In this document: piece by piece, positions 40,001 to 54,700 of the stretch
Layout: each line of letters starts with the position of its first letter
Position numbering within the stretch: the first letter of the stretch is position 1
NCBI RefSeq assembly: GCF_011397635.1
Contig: NC_064771.1
Coordinates: 10,417,379 to 10,481,378, forward strand
Length of the DNA stretch: 64,000 bases
From: Epinephelus fuscoguttatus
Taxonomy: Eukaryota; Chordata; Actinopteri; Perciformes; Serranidae
Direction of reading: 5' to 3'
Position numbers and translations under genes: made by a program
The notes under the pieces: generated by a model
The model's input: only the letters and a program-made list of their open reading frames with translations
Database searches by the model: none
Told to the model about the DNA's origin: nothing

Positions 40001-41678
40001 CATGTCTCTGCGACATACAGGGCATGAGATATGCCCATTCAAAGTTTGCAATTGGTTGCTATAGCGCCCCCCTTTGGCCAATTGATGTAATATTGCTTCA
40101 TTCGCATCCTCCCATTACCCTCTACCACTGTGCCAAATTTCACATGGATTGACCAAGTCAGTAGCCATGTTTCCATCAGCCTGTTAAGATGCGCATCTAG
40201 AAGTATCGCATTGGGAAATTATGATGGAAACGCCAAAATTCGAATTAAAATCCCCTGATTCGCACAAACTAAAATACGCTTGCTTTAGCCGGGTTTTGGT
40301 TGATTCGAAAAAATGTTGATTCACAAAACGGGGGATGGAAACAATAATGTTCGAATTAAGTCTGACATAGCGCACCTCTCTCCATGGTGATATCCACACT
40401 CCGGGTCGGGAAGGCAGTAATGCATTTACAAGCTGGTTGCCAACCGCCAGAAAAAATTAAAGAAGAAGAAGAATGCGAGACTTGTTTTGTTTCCGGTTCT
40501 GCGGAAAACTTGCGCGAGTTCACAGTTTTCACCAAAGTCCGTACATTTAATGGAAACACACAGGATTCGTATTTCTTTTAATGCGCATTTCCCAGTGATT
40601 CAAATCACTTTTGGATGGAAACATAGCTAGTGAGGAGAAAAACGTGGAACAGACACACAGACAGACAGACAGAGTTTTTGTCATTATATAGTATAGATAA
40701 AAGAGCCAAAACTACCACGAAGTCTATGTGTCTTGCTCCTAAGTAGAAGAGGTGGTGAGGCCTTTTGTATATCGTGCCCAGGGGCCTATTTTCTGGCCCA
40801 TGTGTACAAATAATGAAAAGAGGCAATGTTGTTTTGGTTATATATGACATTTCCATCTTTACCTCCACATCAGTGCGTGTGTACAGCCCATGATAAAAGT
40901 AAAGCCTGGTGGGGTCGGTGTCGTTTGGCTTGCGAGCGACCCTCAGGTCAAAGTAGCGAACTCCTGCATCCAGCTGGTTTGTGATGGTCTCCTCCTGCAG
41001 CAAAGCCATGACAACAGTCAAACAAATGCACCCCTCTATATTTTTTAAATGTACAAATACAGTGGGTACTGATGGGTTTTAAACGTATGTTACCTGAGTG
41101 GTTGCCCATCTGCGCACTATTTCACGTATACAGTAAATCTTGCTCAGTCTTTTCAGGCCGTTGGGCTTTATTATAGAGGAGTTAATGTCCAAGTCATAAC
41201 TCATTGAGTCATGGCTACCTAAATACCGAACACACACATACACACAAATGTATCATGGCAATGGTACTGTTTTAATAAATCCCATATCATTGTTGTCCAT
41301 ATCATATATTTCCAGATTTGGTGATTTGGATTTTTGTCTTTCATTTTTATCATTTAAAAACAAATCTGAAAATAAAATATTTTAGGAAGCTGAATAAAGG
41401 CTTTAAATGATGCACATTTTTCACATGAAAGTGACAATAAGTTAATTGCAATGCACTTGACCTATACACTGTCAAAAGTGGGCAAAGTGCTGTGCAGTAG
41501 CAATGTACAGTAAGCAACTAAATCGTATAATCGTCATACCTGGTATGGCCAGATTAAAGAGAGGAACGTCGTGGAGTTGAGGTGGCAGTTGCGACATCCA
41601 GTCACAGTAGCTTGTGACTTCTCTTTTGCCTCTTTTTGGCATCTCAAATTCTGCACACAACTCAAAGTCAGCACTCAT
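37029..41678 (-). CDS. PI-PLC X domain-containing protein (PLCXD1/2/3-like)
   Basis: Six coding exons: 41540-41678, 41094-41218, 40863-40994, 37784-37948, 37458-37656, 37029-37270 (stop at 37029-37031). All borders are AG/GT with matching phase, giving 333 residues, close to the roughly 320 typical of PLCXD proteins. Features: LFNLAIPGSHDS (catalytic-type His49), QLDAGVRYFDLR (about 95-106), YFYHGLYT (second His123), HPKEILILALSNF (about 145-157) and C-terminal MNIVGSDLV. The family has the X half of the phospholipase C TIM barrel only and no Y, C2 or PH domain. Human PLCXDs are cytosolic or perinuclear with weak phosphoinositide hydrolysis. I chose Met at 41678 because a splice-acceptor-like CTGCAG lies just upstream, implying a noncoding first exon. 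An upstream Met (41747 or 41726) is the alternative. Paralogue number not resolved. Confidence 0.88.
38690..39230. repeat. Degenerate tandem repeat of ACAAAGAGACACAAA type
   Basis: Runs of 'acaaagagacacaaa', 'tatacctcaaagagac', 'aatgacttcagagagatgcaaa' and 'gaactac' recur more than ten times with variable spacing (about 20-60 bp). It is preceded by 'gggcctacagagcataggcccaggggcac', a common lead-in for this fish repeat. The hydrophobic antisense frame across it is an artefact of the repeat. Confidence 0.8.
39240..40161 (+). repeat. Dispersed repeat, two diverged parts
   Basis: The words 'tttcacatagattgaccatgtcagtgagtagaaaaac' (near 39300) and 'tttcacatggattgaccaagtcag' (near 40140, resuming at 40630 as 'gtgaggagaaaaacgtgg') are two copies of the same module. 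Between them are 'gcgccaccc', 'gagccacgccctccgc' and 'agcgccccccttt', typical of a high-copy teleost element. Not coding. Confidence 0.55.
40162..40629. mobile_element. 468-bp MITE with TAGCYATGTTTCCATC ends
   Basis: Left end TAGCCATGTTTCCATCAGC and the inverted right end TAGCTATGTTTCCATCCAA share 15 of 16 leading bases. It splits an older repeat: the paralogous, uninterrupted stretch near 39320 reads gtcagtgag across the insertion point. The target duplication is ambiguous (TA or a single G). The interior has a short plus-strand frame (40384-40581) I do not consider a gene. Confidence 0.75.
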
Positions 41679-42227
41679 TTTCTCAACAATACAGTAATCT
41701 GCAGCTGATGATGAATAGGTTGCCATTAAAAACATAATGAAGGTCAAAAGTTTAGAGGAACACGACTTACCTTGCTGAGGTGGTTTGCAGCCTTCCTTGG
41801 GTTCCTTATTACCTCAAATGTGTCAGTGCAGAAGTATACAAAGAACTGATATTTCATAAAATGCTGCTCATTAAAAGGCTGCAGTGTTCAAGTTTTTGCT
41901 TTGATAGCACCACAGTAAGAGAGAAAAGTGTGTACCTGCTGTAGTCATACAAGTTTATGTCACCAGGAAGCTCACTGTATGAGGAAACCTAAGAATAGAG
42001 TTGGTTCTGGAATGTTTGATGAAAGGGATAGGGAGCTCTTGTGAACCTTCCTCATACCATCAATAGGCACCTACATCACGTAACAATAGTCAGGAAAGAA
42101 AATATGTTTGTGACTCTATCAGACTAAGTTGTTCTCCAGAAGCAAATGTAATCACTAAATCAATACAGGCTTTGGTTATCTGATAATTTAGTCATATTAG
42201 GCAAAATTGAATAAAACAACAGGCTGT

Positions 42228-42308
42228 GATTTACAATAATTTTAGAACAGAGTTGTTAGGCAGAGTGACTAACAACACCCCTGGGCTGTTCTAAAATCAT
42301 TGTAAATC
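42228..42308. repeat. Long inverted repeat / hairpin
   Basis: The arm 'gatttacaataattttagaacag' (42228-42250) pairs with 'ctgttctaaaatcattgtaaatc' (42286-42308) with one mismatch over 23 bp. Inner arms 'ttgttag' and 'ctaacaa' pair too. It could be a small palindromic element or a structured RNA; no evidence distinguishes these. Confidence 0.75.
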
Positions 42309-43836
42309 AGGACCTCAAGTTGTTTGCTGCTTTTATGATACAGGTACTACAACAAAACTTATGTTTCACACAATAATGCAATATTTTTTTTTTTTGATAG
42401 AAAAGAATCATTCTTACCCCAAACAATCTAGTTCTTCAGCAACATTTAGTATGGTTTCCGAGAAACACTCAGACGGTGTGAAAAGTGCTGGCTGCTTTAC
42501 AAATATGTGGCAACAAGGCCCCAGGGAAGGCTTGGCTTCAAGACTTTGAAGCCAGTTTACCATAGTGGCCAAACCGGGTATCTAGAATTTCTGGTCCATC
42601 ACGTGATGCCCTGAGGCCAAAAAAAACTTTTCCCCATAAACTTACATTGAGGAAAAGACGTCTGTCAATCAGTGAATACATTTTTTTGAGTGTCACAACC
42701 CAGCCAGCCATGCAATTTAATCATTTTATCCCCATTCAAGTTAGTGGAGGGCTATACCAGAAGTAGCTGGCTCTGTCTGTTAAGTCTCTGGTGCTGCTGC
42801 TGTATGGGCAAAGGTAATTTTACACCCATGCAGTTCAACTTTTTTGGCTTCATGCCACACTGAGCAACTTTAAACATCTGAAACATCTAAACATCTGTGG
42901 TGTCAACATGGAGCCAACAAAGCCAGTTTAGCCAATCATTATCAAGGACTGGAACTTTATGTTTTGTTAGGGTTCATTCTAATATTGTTAGCATGATCAA
43001 CATGAAATTGTCTTTTTAAATCATTGATACTCTATTGTTAAGATTTCTACTACAACCAAGCCTAATTGCTGTAGCACAAGAAAGTACTACAGTCCCTATG
43101 ATTGATTTCAAATTAGTGTGCTAAAATCATAATGAAATAAGTTATTTTTGGTACACAGTTTTAATTACAGTTCATGTCAACATAAACGTTAACACTGACA
43201 TCGAGAAGCTTCAGAAGTCACTGAAAAACCCCCCAGAAAGAGATATAAATGTACACACTTTTAAACACAAGTGTAGGACAAACCCCATTAGTGATGGACC
43301 GTAAGACGTGTAAAAAGAATAGTTGCAGGAAATTAAAGATGTACACAGTTTTATTGCATTGGGGCTTGTTATACTTTTATCCTATGTACACTAATTAAAA
43401 CTTAAAATGAAGCTATAGAAGTGTAACAAAATAAGCTAAGCTCAAAGGTCCACTTATAGGTTATAGAGAAGGACACGCAGCAGTTCCAGGGGAACCTGGA
43501 GCCTACAGCTGAGGGAGTAGGCTAGAAGATGAGAATCCCAGCCTGACTCAAAACCAGGACGGACACTCTTTACTCAACTGGGACCACCAGAATTGTCCAA
43601 GTGGGACACTCCTTTATTCAACTACTTGTTATCACGTCGCTGAAGAAGTAACTGAATGAAGGCTATTGAGATGATGCTGTTTCAGCCTTCCAGAACGTTG
43701 TCAGAGACTATTTAAGTTCTGAAAGAAATTCATTCTCTTACAGACCCTTGATCAAGTATATACACTCAGGGGATTTACTGCTACAGTCTTACTCAGTCTG
43801 ATATGACCAGTATCTGGTGCCTCATGTTAGTTAATG

Positions 43837-43864
43837 AAGTCTACCTAAAACTTTAGGTAGACTT
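43837..43864. repeat. Perfect short hairpin
   Basis: AAGTCTACCTAAA, a 2-base AC loop, then TTTAGGTAGACTT: 13-bp perfect arms. Not followed by a U-run typical of Pol III. Function unknown. Confidence 0.8.
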
Positions 43865-44230
43865 TGCTGCGTAACTGACGTTACTCATTTAGTAACTTCT
43901 GTGACCTTAGCATTTACCATTATCCCTTGTGGCCACTGAAGCCAGCAATAGATACTTACATAGACTGACTTAAAATTTGCTAATCACTATTTAACACACT
44001 GGTGATTTATTGTGTCTGCACACGTTGGATTGGAAAACATCCATCAAAAATCTATTACATACAAGTTATTCTGTTTCATGTATGTTTTACATGTAGTGTC
44101 TCCACATCAATGGATGTGTTCTGTTAGGTTTCTATGTTAAATTATATGTTACAGTAGCTTATCATAGACACAGAATTAGAGTACTTTCTATTTAATTAAA
44201 TAAAAAACCAGTCATATTGATTCAACTCTT

Positions 44231-44236
44231 TTTATT
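44231..44236 (-). other. Polyadenylation signal AATAAA, pepsinogen copy 1
   Basis: Plus strand TTTATT, about 120 bp downstream of the stop codon. Conserved in copy 2 at 58232-58237. Confidence 0.7.
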
Positions 44237-44355
44237 GGATTTAAGGATATGTGATTAGTTATTGGGCAAGGAAAAGATTTAAGTCTAGGCATGTTGGAAA
44301 TCACAGGGTACACATGATTGTTTCACAGCTCTTGAGCATGGTGAGTTCAGGCAGC

Positions 44356-47791
<3,436 letters not shown>

Positions 47792-47803
47792 TGTCTCGGC
47801 TCT

Positions 47804-47955
47804 GCTGTCAACTGTATAAGAGAAGGAATTTCAGTCGAATTTAGCTCATGTCACTGAAGTCGATCACCTCACAGAACCATTCAAACTGAAATACTGCAAT
47901 CGTAATATAGTAGGTCTACTGTGAGTATACTCACCTGTGGACTCCAAAACCTGGA
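47804..47955 (-). other. 5' UTR intron and short noncoding first exon, pepsinogen copy 1
   Basis: A noncoding first exon from roughly 47955 (about 25-30 nt after the TATA box) ends at donor CCACAG|GTGAG (47935). The intron (47805-47934, 130 bp) ends at GACAG|CAGAGCCGAGACAATG, 13 nt before the start codon. TSS position is inferred from TATA spacing. Confidence 0.65.
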
Positions 47956-47979
47956 TGCTGACAGACAGACATGCATCCT

Positions 47980-47987
47980 CTTTTATA
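47980..47987 (-). promoter_or_regulatory. TATA box (TATAAAAG), pepsinogen copy 1
   Basis: Minus-strand CTGTATAAAAGAGG, just upstream of the proposed noncoding first exon. Conserved in copy 2 at 61973-61980. Confidence 0.8.
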
Positions 47988-48751
47988 CAGGTGGACTGAC
48001 ATTTTCCTATTACACAATGATAAGGCAATACACGTGAACAGGTGATAAGTAAAGATAAGAAATGCACAAAGTAATCGTTGACCTTAACACAATGTCAACT
48101 ATATGATTAAGGAAACAAACTTTTGGATAAAGCTTTTTGGATAACTTCAGTGCAGTATAATATTTGTGTTCATGTTGAAGGTGCTAACCACTGAAAGAAA
48201 CAGTAAAGGTTCTCTTAGCAAAGTCAAAAGGTGATTTTAGGTGAAATGATGTTCCTGATACGACTCTGAAACATAACAGCTTAAATTTAAATATTTTATT
48301 GTGTATAACACTTACATTTTGTGCATATTTAGTTTTTCTTGTATACTTTCTATACTTTCATTTTTAAAAACTTTTTCCTCAGCATTTACATACAGTACTA
48401 CTACTAATAAATAACTCATACTTATAAATCATGCTAATAAATCAGTATGCTTTGTTTTAAAGAGGCAACAGATAGCATTTTTTCCTAAATATATCATTAT
48501 GAAAATAATGTGGGTTGCACAGGGTAGTGGCCACAGTAAAATCAGACTATCAGCATTTACATAGGTTACTTCGTGGCTTTGCAATCTTTGTAATAAGCTT
48601 CTGCCACCGAGGGCGAAATTTCGCGGAAAAAATCTGCTTTACGGCAGGAAACATGTCATGTATTGCAAAACTGGTCGGTCAGCCAATCAGGGACTGGAGC
48701 TGGTCCTTATGAGATAGTTGAGTCACGAGCACAGTGTCAGACGGATAAAGT

Positions 48752-48937
48752 TTGGAGATAAGTGAAAAATGGCCTAGCGAAAGAAAACAAGCTGCTCTGT
48801 CTGAGGAGGCAAAGAAAAGCAAAAAGGAGAGTGATAAAAGAAGAGGAAAAACAAGAGTAAACCTCAGTCAGGCGTTCAAGAGATGGAGGCAGCTCCGTGA
48901 CCAAAAAGGATTCAAAACCGATGTCCAGCTAGCTTTC
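48752..48937 (+). pseudogene. Truncated transposon-type ORF fragment
   Basis: About 60 residues, Lys/Arg-rich (EEAKKSKKESDKRRGKTRV), then LSQAFKRWRQLRDQKGFKTD and VQLA, where the LINE 3' end begins. It resembles N-terminal segments of uncharacterised fish transposon proteins; from memory only. The first Met is not certain. Confidence 0.5.
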
Positions 48938-51345
48938 TTTCTTTTTTTTGGGATAAATTTTTTTATTGTTTTTTTCATTTTATAAAACAGATGTGGCACA
49001 CATTGATTAAACAAAAATAACAACATAATAAACAAAAATAACCATAAAAAAGGTATGATCATATAGGAAGACTAGCTCTGCTTTAGGGCACAGCTAATGG
49101 GGATCCTTATCAATAAAAACAAAAATAAACAAAAAACAATAGCAAAAAAGATAGTAACAATAGTAATAGGGAGTACCACATCCCCTACCCTAAACCCACC
49201 CACCCACAGGGCCCAAAGAAGAACCAGAGATGGCTACAATAATGCATTTAAAGTGGCAATGGCATCATCCCAACATAAAATGTTGTCAGGTTTGGCCAAA
49301 TGCAAATTGGCTGCCCAACGTTCCATGATGGCTATATCTATGAAGTCTAACAACCATTTCTTTAAAGATAACAAATGGGGAGGTTTCCTTCTGCATGCTA
49401 TCAGCCTTTTAGCATCAGTAAGGCCAGCCAGGAAAAGGCGTTTAACAGGTAGATCCAAGTTGGAAGAATCATGAAGTAATAAGATGGAAGGCGAATAAGG
49501 AATCTGCTTTGACAATATTATGGACAGCACACTACAAATTTTCTTCCAGAAATCCGCGACACCTGGGCACTCTCAAACCATGTGAGAACACAGGGTACAA
49601 TTAGGAGAGGGAAAGGCTTTAAATTTGAACAAAATGTGTGGAGTGAAATAGGACCTGTGTATGAACTTGTGATGGATGTTTCGGTGGTTAGGGTTTCTGG
49701 AAGATAAAGACAAGTTTTGCCAGATCAAGTGCCAGTCCAGATTATTGTCATCAGCTGAGAGGTCCTGCTTCCAAACTCTATCAAGGAAAAGTGGCTTAAT
49801 TGGTGCCTGTATCAAGATGGCATAAACCGCAGAAACCAAACCCTTACTCCCAGTCAGTGCCTTATGTAAAGGATGCAAACCTAATGTACCATCCCAGGGC
49901 ACCCCATACGTGCACATTGCTGTGCGCAGCTGAAGATAAAAGAAGAAGGAGGAACCAGGTAGATTAAATAGATTCTGAATGTCTGTGAATGAGCGGAGAC
50001 CTTCAGCCCCAAAGATATGAGCAAGTGTAAATATGTCGTTATTTGCCCAGCTGGAAAAATAAATAGGACGCCCTCCCAGCTGGAGACGAGGGTTCAAGAA
50101 TATGGGTGACTGAAGGTACCAGTTGGGAGTCACATTGCAAAAATTTTCAACAGCACTCCAGGTGGAGATAAGCTCTGTGATAATAGGCCCAAATAGATAT
50201 ATTTGAGTAAATGAGATCTTGTAATCTATGGGGCTGAACAATGCTTTCCTCAATAGGACGCCAAGATACACAGGATGCTGTGTCAAAACAGGTGGAGAGA
50301 GGGCGCAACAAAAAGGACCAATGATACCATTGAAAGTTTGGGAGCCCTAATCCTCCAAACTTTTTTGGTCCCTGAAGGACAGATAATTTTATTCTGGGTC
50401 TTTTCCAGCCCAGATAAATTTAGAGATTAAAGAATGAATGTTCTTCCAATAGCCTTTAGGAGGTGCCAGAGGAAGCATAAAACTAACAAAATTTATTAGG
50501 GAAAGAGTATTCATTTTAATAACTGAAATGCGGGAATGAAACGACAAAGATGAAGAGCTCCACTTTTGAAGACTAGATTCCACCTCAGTGAGTACTTTCT
50601 TATAATTGTTAGTCACTGTGCATGAAACTGTAGGAAAAATTGAGACTCCTAGATATTTAAAAGTCTGGACCACAGGTATGTTTAAAGTGGCCGCAGTGGT
50701 AGATACCTGTCTGGTGGAAGAGTTTAAAGGTAGTAATGCTGATTTTTCCCAGTTGATTTTATATCCTGAAACCTGGCTGAAGTCCTTAAAGATGTTCAAA
50801 AGGTGAGGAAGAAAGTGAGAGACACTCCGGAGGAAAAGAAGGATGTCATCTGCATACAAAGATATAAAGTGTTTGGTATTGTGAATAATAATAGGGTTAT
50901 GCTTGATTGAGTGCCGGACTGCCTGGGCAAGAGACTCAAGAGACAAAACAAACAACAATGGCGAAAGGGGACAACCCTGCCGAGAACCTCTAGAGATAGA
51001 AAATTTCCTAGAATAGGTGCTCCCCGTCAACACCATTGCCGTTGGGTCATTATATTCAATTCAATTTCAATTCAATTTTATTTATAAAGCCCAATATCAC
51101 AAATCACAATTTGCCTCACAGGGCTTTACAGCATACAACATCCCTCTGTCCTTTGGACCCTTACAGCGGATAAGGAAAAACTCCCCAAAAAACCCCTTTA
51201 ACGGGGGATAAAAAACGGTAGAAACCTCAGGAAGAGCAAGTGAGGAGGGATCCGTCTTCCAGGATGGACAGACGTGCAATAGATGTCGTACAGAACAGAT
51301 CAGCATAATAAATTAACAGTAATCTGTATGACACAATGAGACAGA

Positions 51346-51379
<34 letters not shown>
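51346..51379. repeat. (GA)n microsatellite in the L2 3' region
   Basis: About 17 GA units. Confidence 0.95.
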
Positions 51380-51383
<4 letters not shown>

Positions 51384-51713
51384 GGACAGACGGTAATGAC
51401 AGTAGCTTACAACAACATTAATGAAAGTAATAATATTATAGTTATAGTTCTATGGTACAATATGTTGACAGTATATATTAATATCTCGCAGTATACATGT
51501 GTGACAATAATCATATGTGTATAATAACAGTAGAAGTATGACTAATGATGGCAGCAGGAGGCATCTGGCAGGACCACGGCAGCAGCACAACTACACACGT
51601 CACGCTATCCAGGCACTGCTGCGATATGAGTTAACCTGAGAGACAGTGGAGCACAAAGGCTCCGGAGAAGAAGCCGAGTTAGTGACATCCAGAATGGCCG
51701 AGTTAGCAAGATG

Positions 51714-51718
<5 letters not shown>

Positions 51719-51751
<33 letters not shown>
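51719..51751. repeat. (GA)n microsatellite in the L2 3' region
   Basis: About 16 GA units, the second tract in the same element tail. Confidence 0.95.
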
Positions 51752-51755
<4 letters not shown>

Positions 51756-54700
51756 GCCCGGTGTATTATAGGGGGGTCCTCTGGCAGACTAGGCCTAAGT
51801 CAGCCTAACTACAGGCTGGTACAGGGCAAGCCTGAGCCAGCCCTAACTATATGCTTTATCAAAGAGGAAAGTCTTAAGTCTAGTCTTAAATGTGGAGACG
51901 GTGTCTGCCTCCTGGACCGTAACAGGAAGATGATTCCACAGGAGAGGAGCCTGATAGCTGAAGGCTCTGGCTCCTGATCTACTTTTGGAGACTTTAGGGA
52001 CCACGAGTAACCCTGCGTTCTCAGAGCGCAGTGTTGTGGTGGGCTAATAAGGCACTATGAGCTCTGTAAGATATGACGGAGCCTGACCATTTAGAGCTTT
52101 ATAAGTTAACAGTAGGATTTTAAATTCAATTCTGGATTTTACAGGGAGCCAGTGCAGAGAAGCTAAAACAGGAGAGATATGATCGCGTTTCTTAGTTCCT
52201 GTTAGTACACGTGCTGCTGCATTCTGAATTAGCTGGAGAGTTTTTAAGGACTTACTAGAGCTACCTGATAATAGAGAGTTACAGTAATCCAGCCTTGAGG
52301 TAACAAAAGCGTGGACCAATTTTTCTGCATCTTTTCGGGTCAGGATAGTCCTAATATTACGCAGATAAAAAAAATGCAGTCCGTGAGGTTTGTTTTAAAT
52401 GAGAATTAAAAGACAAATCTTGATCAAATGTTACTCCGAGGTTTCTTACGGTAGTGCTAGAGGCCAGAGCAATGCCATCTAGAGAAACTATGTCATCAGA
52501 TAAAGAGTCTCTGAGTTGTTTGGGGCCAAGAACAATAACTTCGGTTTTGTCTGAATTTAACATCAGGAAATTGGTGCTCATCCAGGTTTTTATGTCTTTA
52601 AGGCAGTTATGGAGTTTAGTTATTTAATTACTTTCTTCTGGCTTCATCAATAAATACAACTGTGTATCATCTGCATAACAATGGAAATATATAGAGTGAT
52701 TTCTAATGATGTTACCTAAAGGAAGCATATATAGAGTAAATAGGATTGGTCTGAGCACAGAACTCCAAAACAAACTTTAGTACCTAAGGATGATTCATTA
52801 TGAACGTCAACAAACTGAAAACGATCAGATAAATAAGATTTAAACCAGCTTAGTGCAGAACCTTTTAGGCCAATTAAGTGATCCAGTCTCTGCAGTAGAA
52901 TTTGATGGTCAATAGTGTCAAACGCTGCACTAAGATCTAATAAAACAAGTACAGAGACGAGTCCTTTGTCTGAAGCAATCAGAAGGTCATTTGTAATTTT
53001 AACTAGTGCTGTCTCAGTGCTATGATGCACTCTAAATCCTGACTGAAATTCCTCAAATAAATTATTATCACACAGCTGGTCTGCGACTACTTTCTCAAGG
53101 ATCTTTGACAGAAAGGGAAGATTAGATATTGGTCTATAGTTGGCTAACACCTCTGGATCCAGGGTGGGCTTTTTTAGTAGAGGTTTAATTACAGCTACCT
53201 TAAAAGACTGTGGTACATAGCCTGTTAATAAGGATATATTGATCATATCTAATATATGAGTGTTAACTAAAGGAAAGACCTCCTTAAGTAGCCTAGTTGG
53301 GATGGGGTCTAAGAGACACGATGATGATTTAGATGAAGAAATCACTGCGGTCACTTCTCGAAGAGAAATTTGGGCGAAGCAATCTAAATATATATTAGGT
53401 CTTACAGCTGTGTTTGAGGTTAGATAGGTACTATCTGAGGACAGGAGGTCATGAATTTTGCCTCTAATAGTTAGAATTTTGTCATTAAAAAAGTTCATAA
53501 AATCATTACTGCTAAGGGCTAAAGGAATACAAGGCTCAATAGAGCTTTGACTCTCAGTCAGCCTGGCTACAGTGCTGAAAAGACATCTGGGGTTATTCTT
53601 GTTTTCTCCTATTAATGCTGAGTAATAGTTTGCTCTGGCATTGCGGAGGCCCCTCTTATAAGTTTTGAGACTGTCTGTCCAGATTAAACGAGATTCTACC
53701 AGTTTGGTTAATCGCCAATTCCTTTCAAATTTTCACGATATTTGTTTTAACTTAGGGGTTTGAGAGTTATACCAAGGAGCGAACTTTCTTTGCTTTGTTA
53801 ACTTCTTTTTAAGAGGAGCTACAGAGTTGAGTGTTGTTCGCAGCGAGCCTACGGCACTATCAACAAAATGATCAATTCGGGAGAGGTTAAAGTCGGTACG
53901 GGAAACCTCTGTTACTGAAGGACTTGGTATAGAATTTAATGACGGAGTAATCATTTCCTTAAATTTTGCGACAGCACTATCTGATAATATAGGATAATGA
54001 TTATATAGGACTTGAATCATTACATCAAGGTGAACAAATGTCTTCTCCGCATCAAGTTACAAAATGGCATTTGAAGAATCTGCGGTGTTAGAAGCTTCAA
54101 TGATGTGGAGAAGGCGGCGGACATTGTCTGAGGCAAGGCGCTTCTTAATGAAGCCAGTTTGATCTGAATGAATTAGAGTGGGCAAATACGGTTCCAATCG
54201 GGAAGCTAAGACTTTAGCAAATAACTTAGTATCAGCATTTAAAACTGATATAGGACGGTAGCTGGTGCATTCAGAAGGATCCTTACCCTTTTTTAAAAGT
54301 AAAGAAATAATGGCAATATTAGTATTCTTAGAGAAACAACCATTATTAATTGCAGAATGAATCATCTCCAGTGGAAGAGGACGGATTTGGGGCCAGAAAG
54401 CCAGATAAAACTCTGGGGGTATACCATCAAGCCCTGGGGATTTATTCTTATTCATACTCACCAGAGCTTTGTGCAATTCAGTCAAAGTTATGGGAGCATC
54501 AAGTTCCAGGGCAGCGTCATCAGGAAGCTTTGGAAGATGAAGAGGATTCAAAAAACTCCTGCACAAGTGCTCGTTACAAATAATCTCGGAGGAGTACAAA
54601 GTGGAGTAAAACGAACAAAAAATATCATTGACTTGCGTTGGATCAGAGCATAATTTACCTGTGGAAGATTTGCCTGAGGATATGTTAGCCAATTGTTCAT

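Larger units (their letters stand above)
37949..40862. other. 2.9-kb PLCXD intron, repeat-rich
   Basis: Holds the ACAAAGAGACACAAA array (38690-39230), dispersed-repeat sequence with a 'tttcacatggattgacc...acagacagacagacag' theme (39240-40700), and the MITE at 40162-40629. No exon of another gene. Confidence 0.7.
41679..44230. other. Intergenic region between PLCXD and the first pepsinogen
   Basis: It contains the upstream/5' UTR part of the PLCXD gene near 41680-41760, a long imperfect inverted repeat (42228-42308) and a perfect short hairpin (43837-43864). The left edge of the pepsinogen duplication lies at about 44136. 42540-42960 has repeat-like wording. No gene seen. Confidence 0.6.
51057..54050 (-). 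mobile_element. L2-type LINE inserted into the Tx1/L1-like LINE
   Basis: Minus-strand fragments in order: 53733-54020 (linker), 52716-53498 (RT: LLKKPTLDPEVLANYRPISN; LVLLDLSAAFDTIDHQILLQ), an in-frame [11 protein letters not shown] near 52680, 52357-52581 (LNSDKTEVIVLGP), and 52044-52319 (SRLDYCNSLLSG; RVLTGTKKRDHISPVLASLH; WLPVKSRIEFKILLLTYKAL). The 3' noncoding region (51057-52040) ends with the widespread teleost motif 'tttataaagcccaatatcac' and holds two GA microsatellites. The endonuclease is missing, so it is 5'-truncated, and frameshifts are present. Confidence 0.85.

Noticed and set aside
43440-43760. Possible exon-like stretch left of the first pepsinogen
   Set aside because: Looked GC-richer than its surroundings, but I could not find an open, phase-consistent exon or a known motif on either strand.
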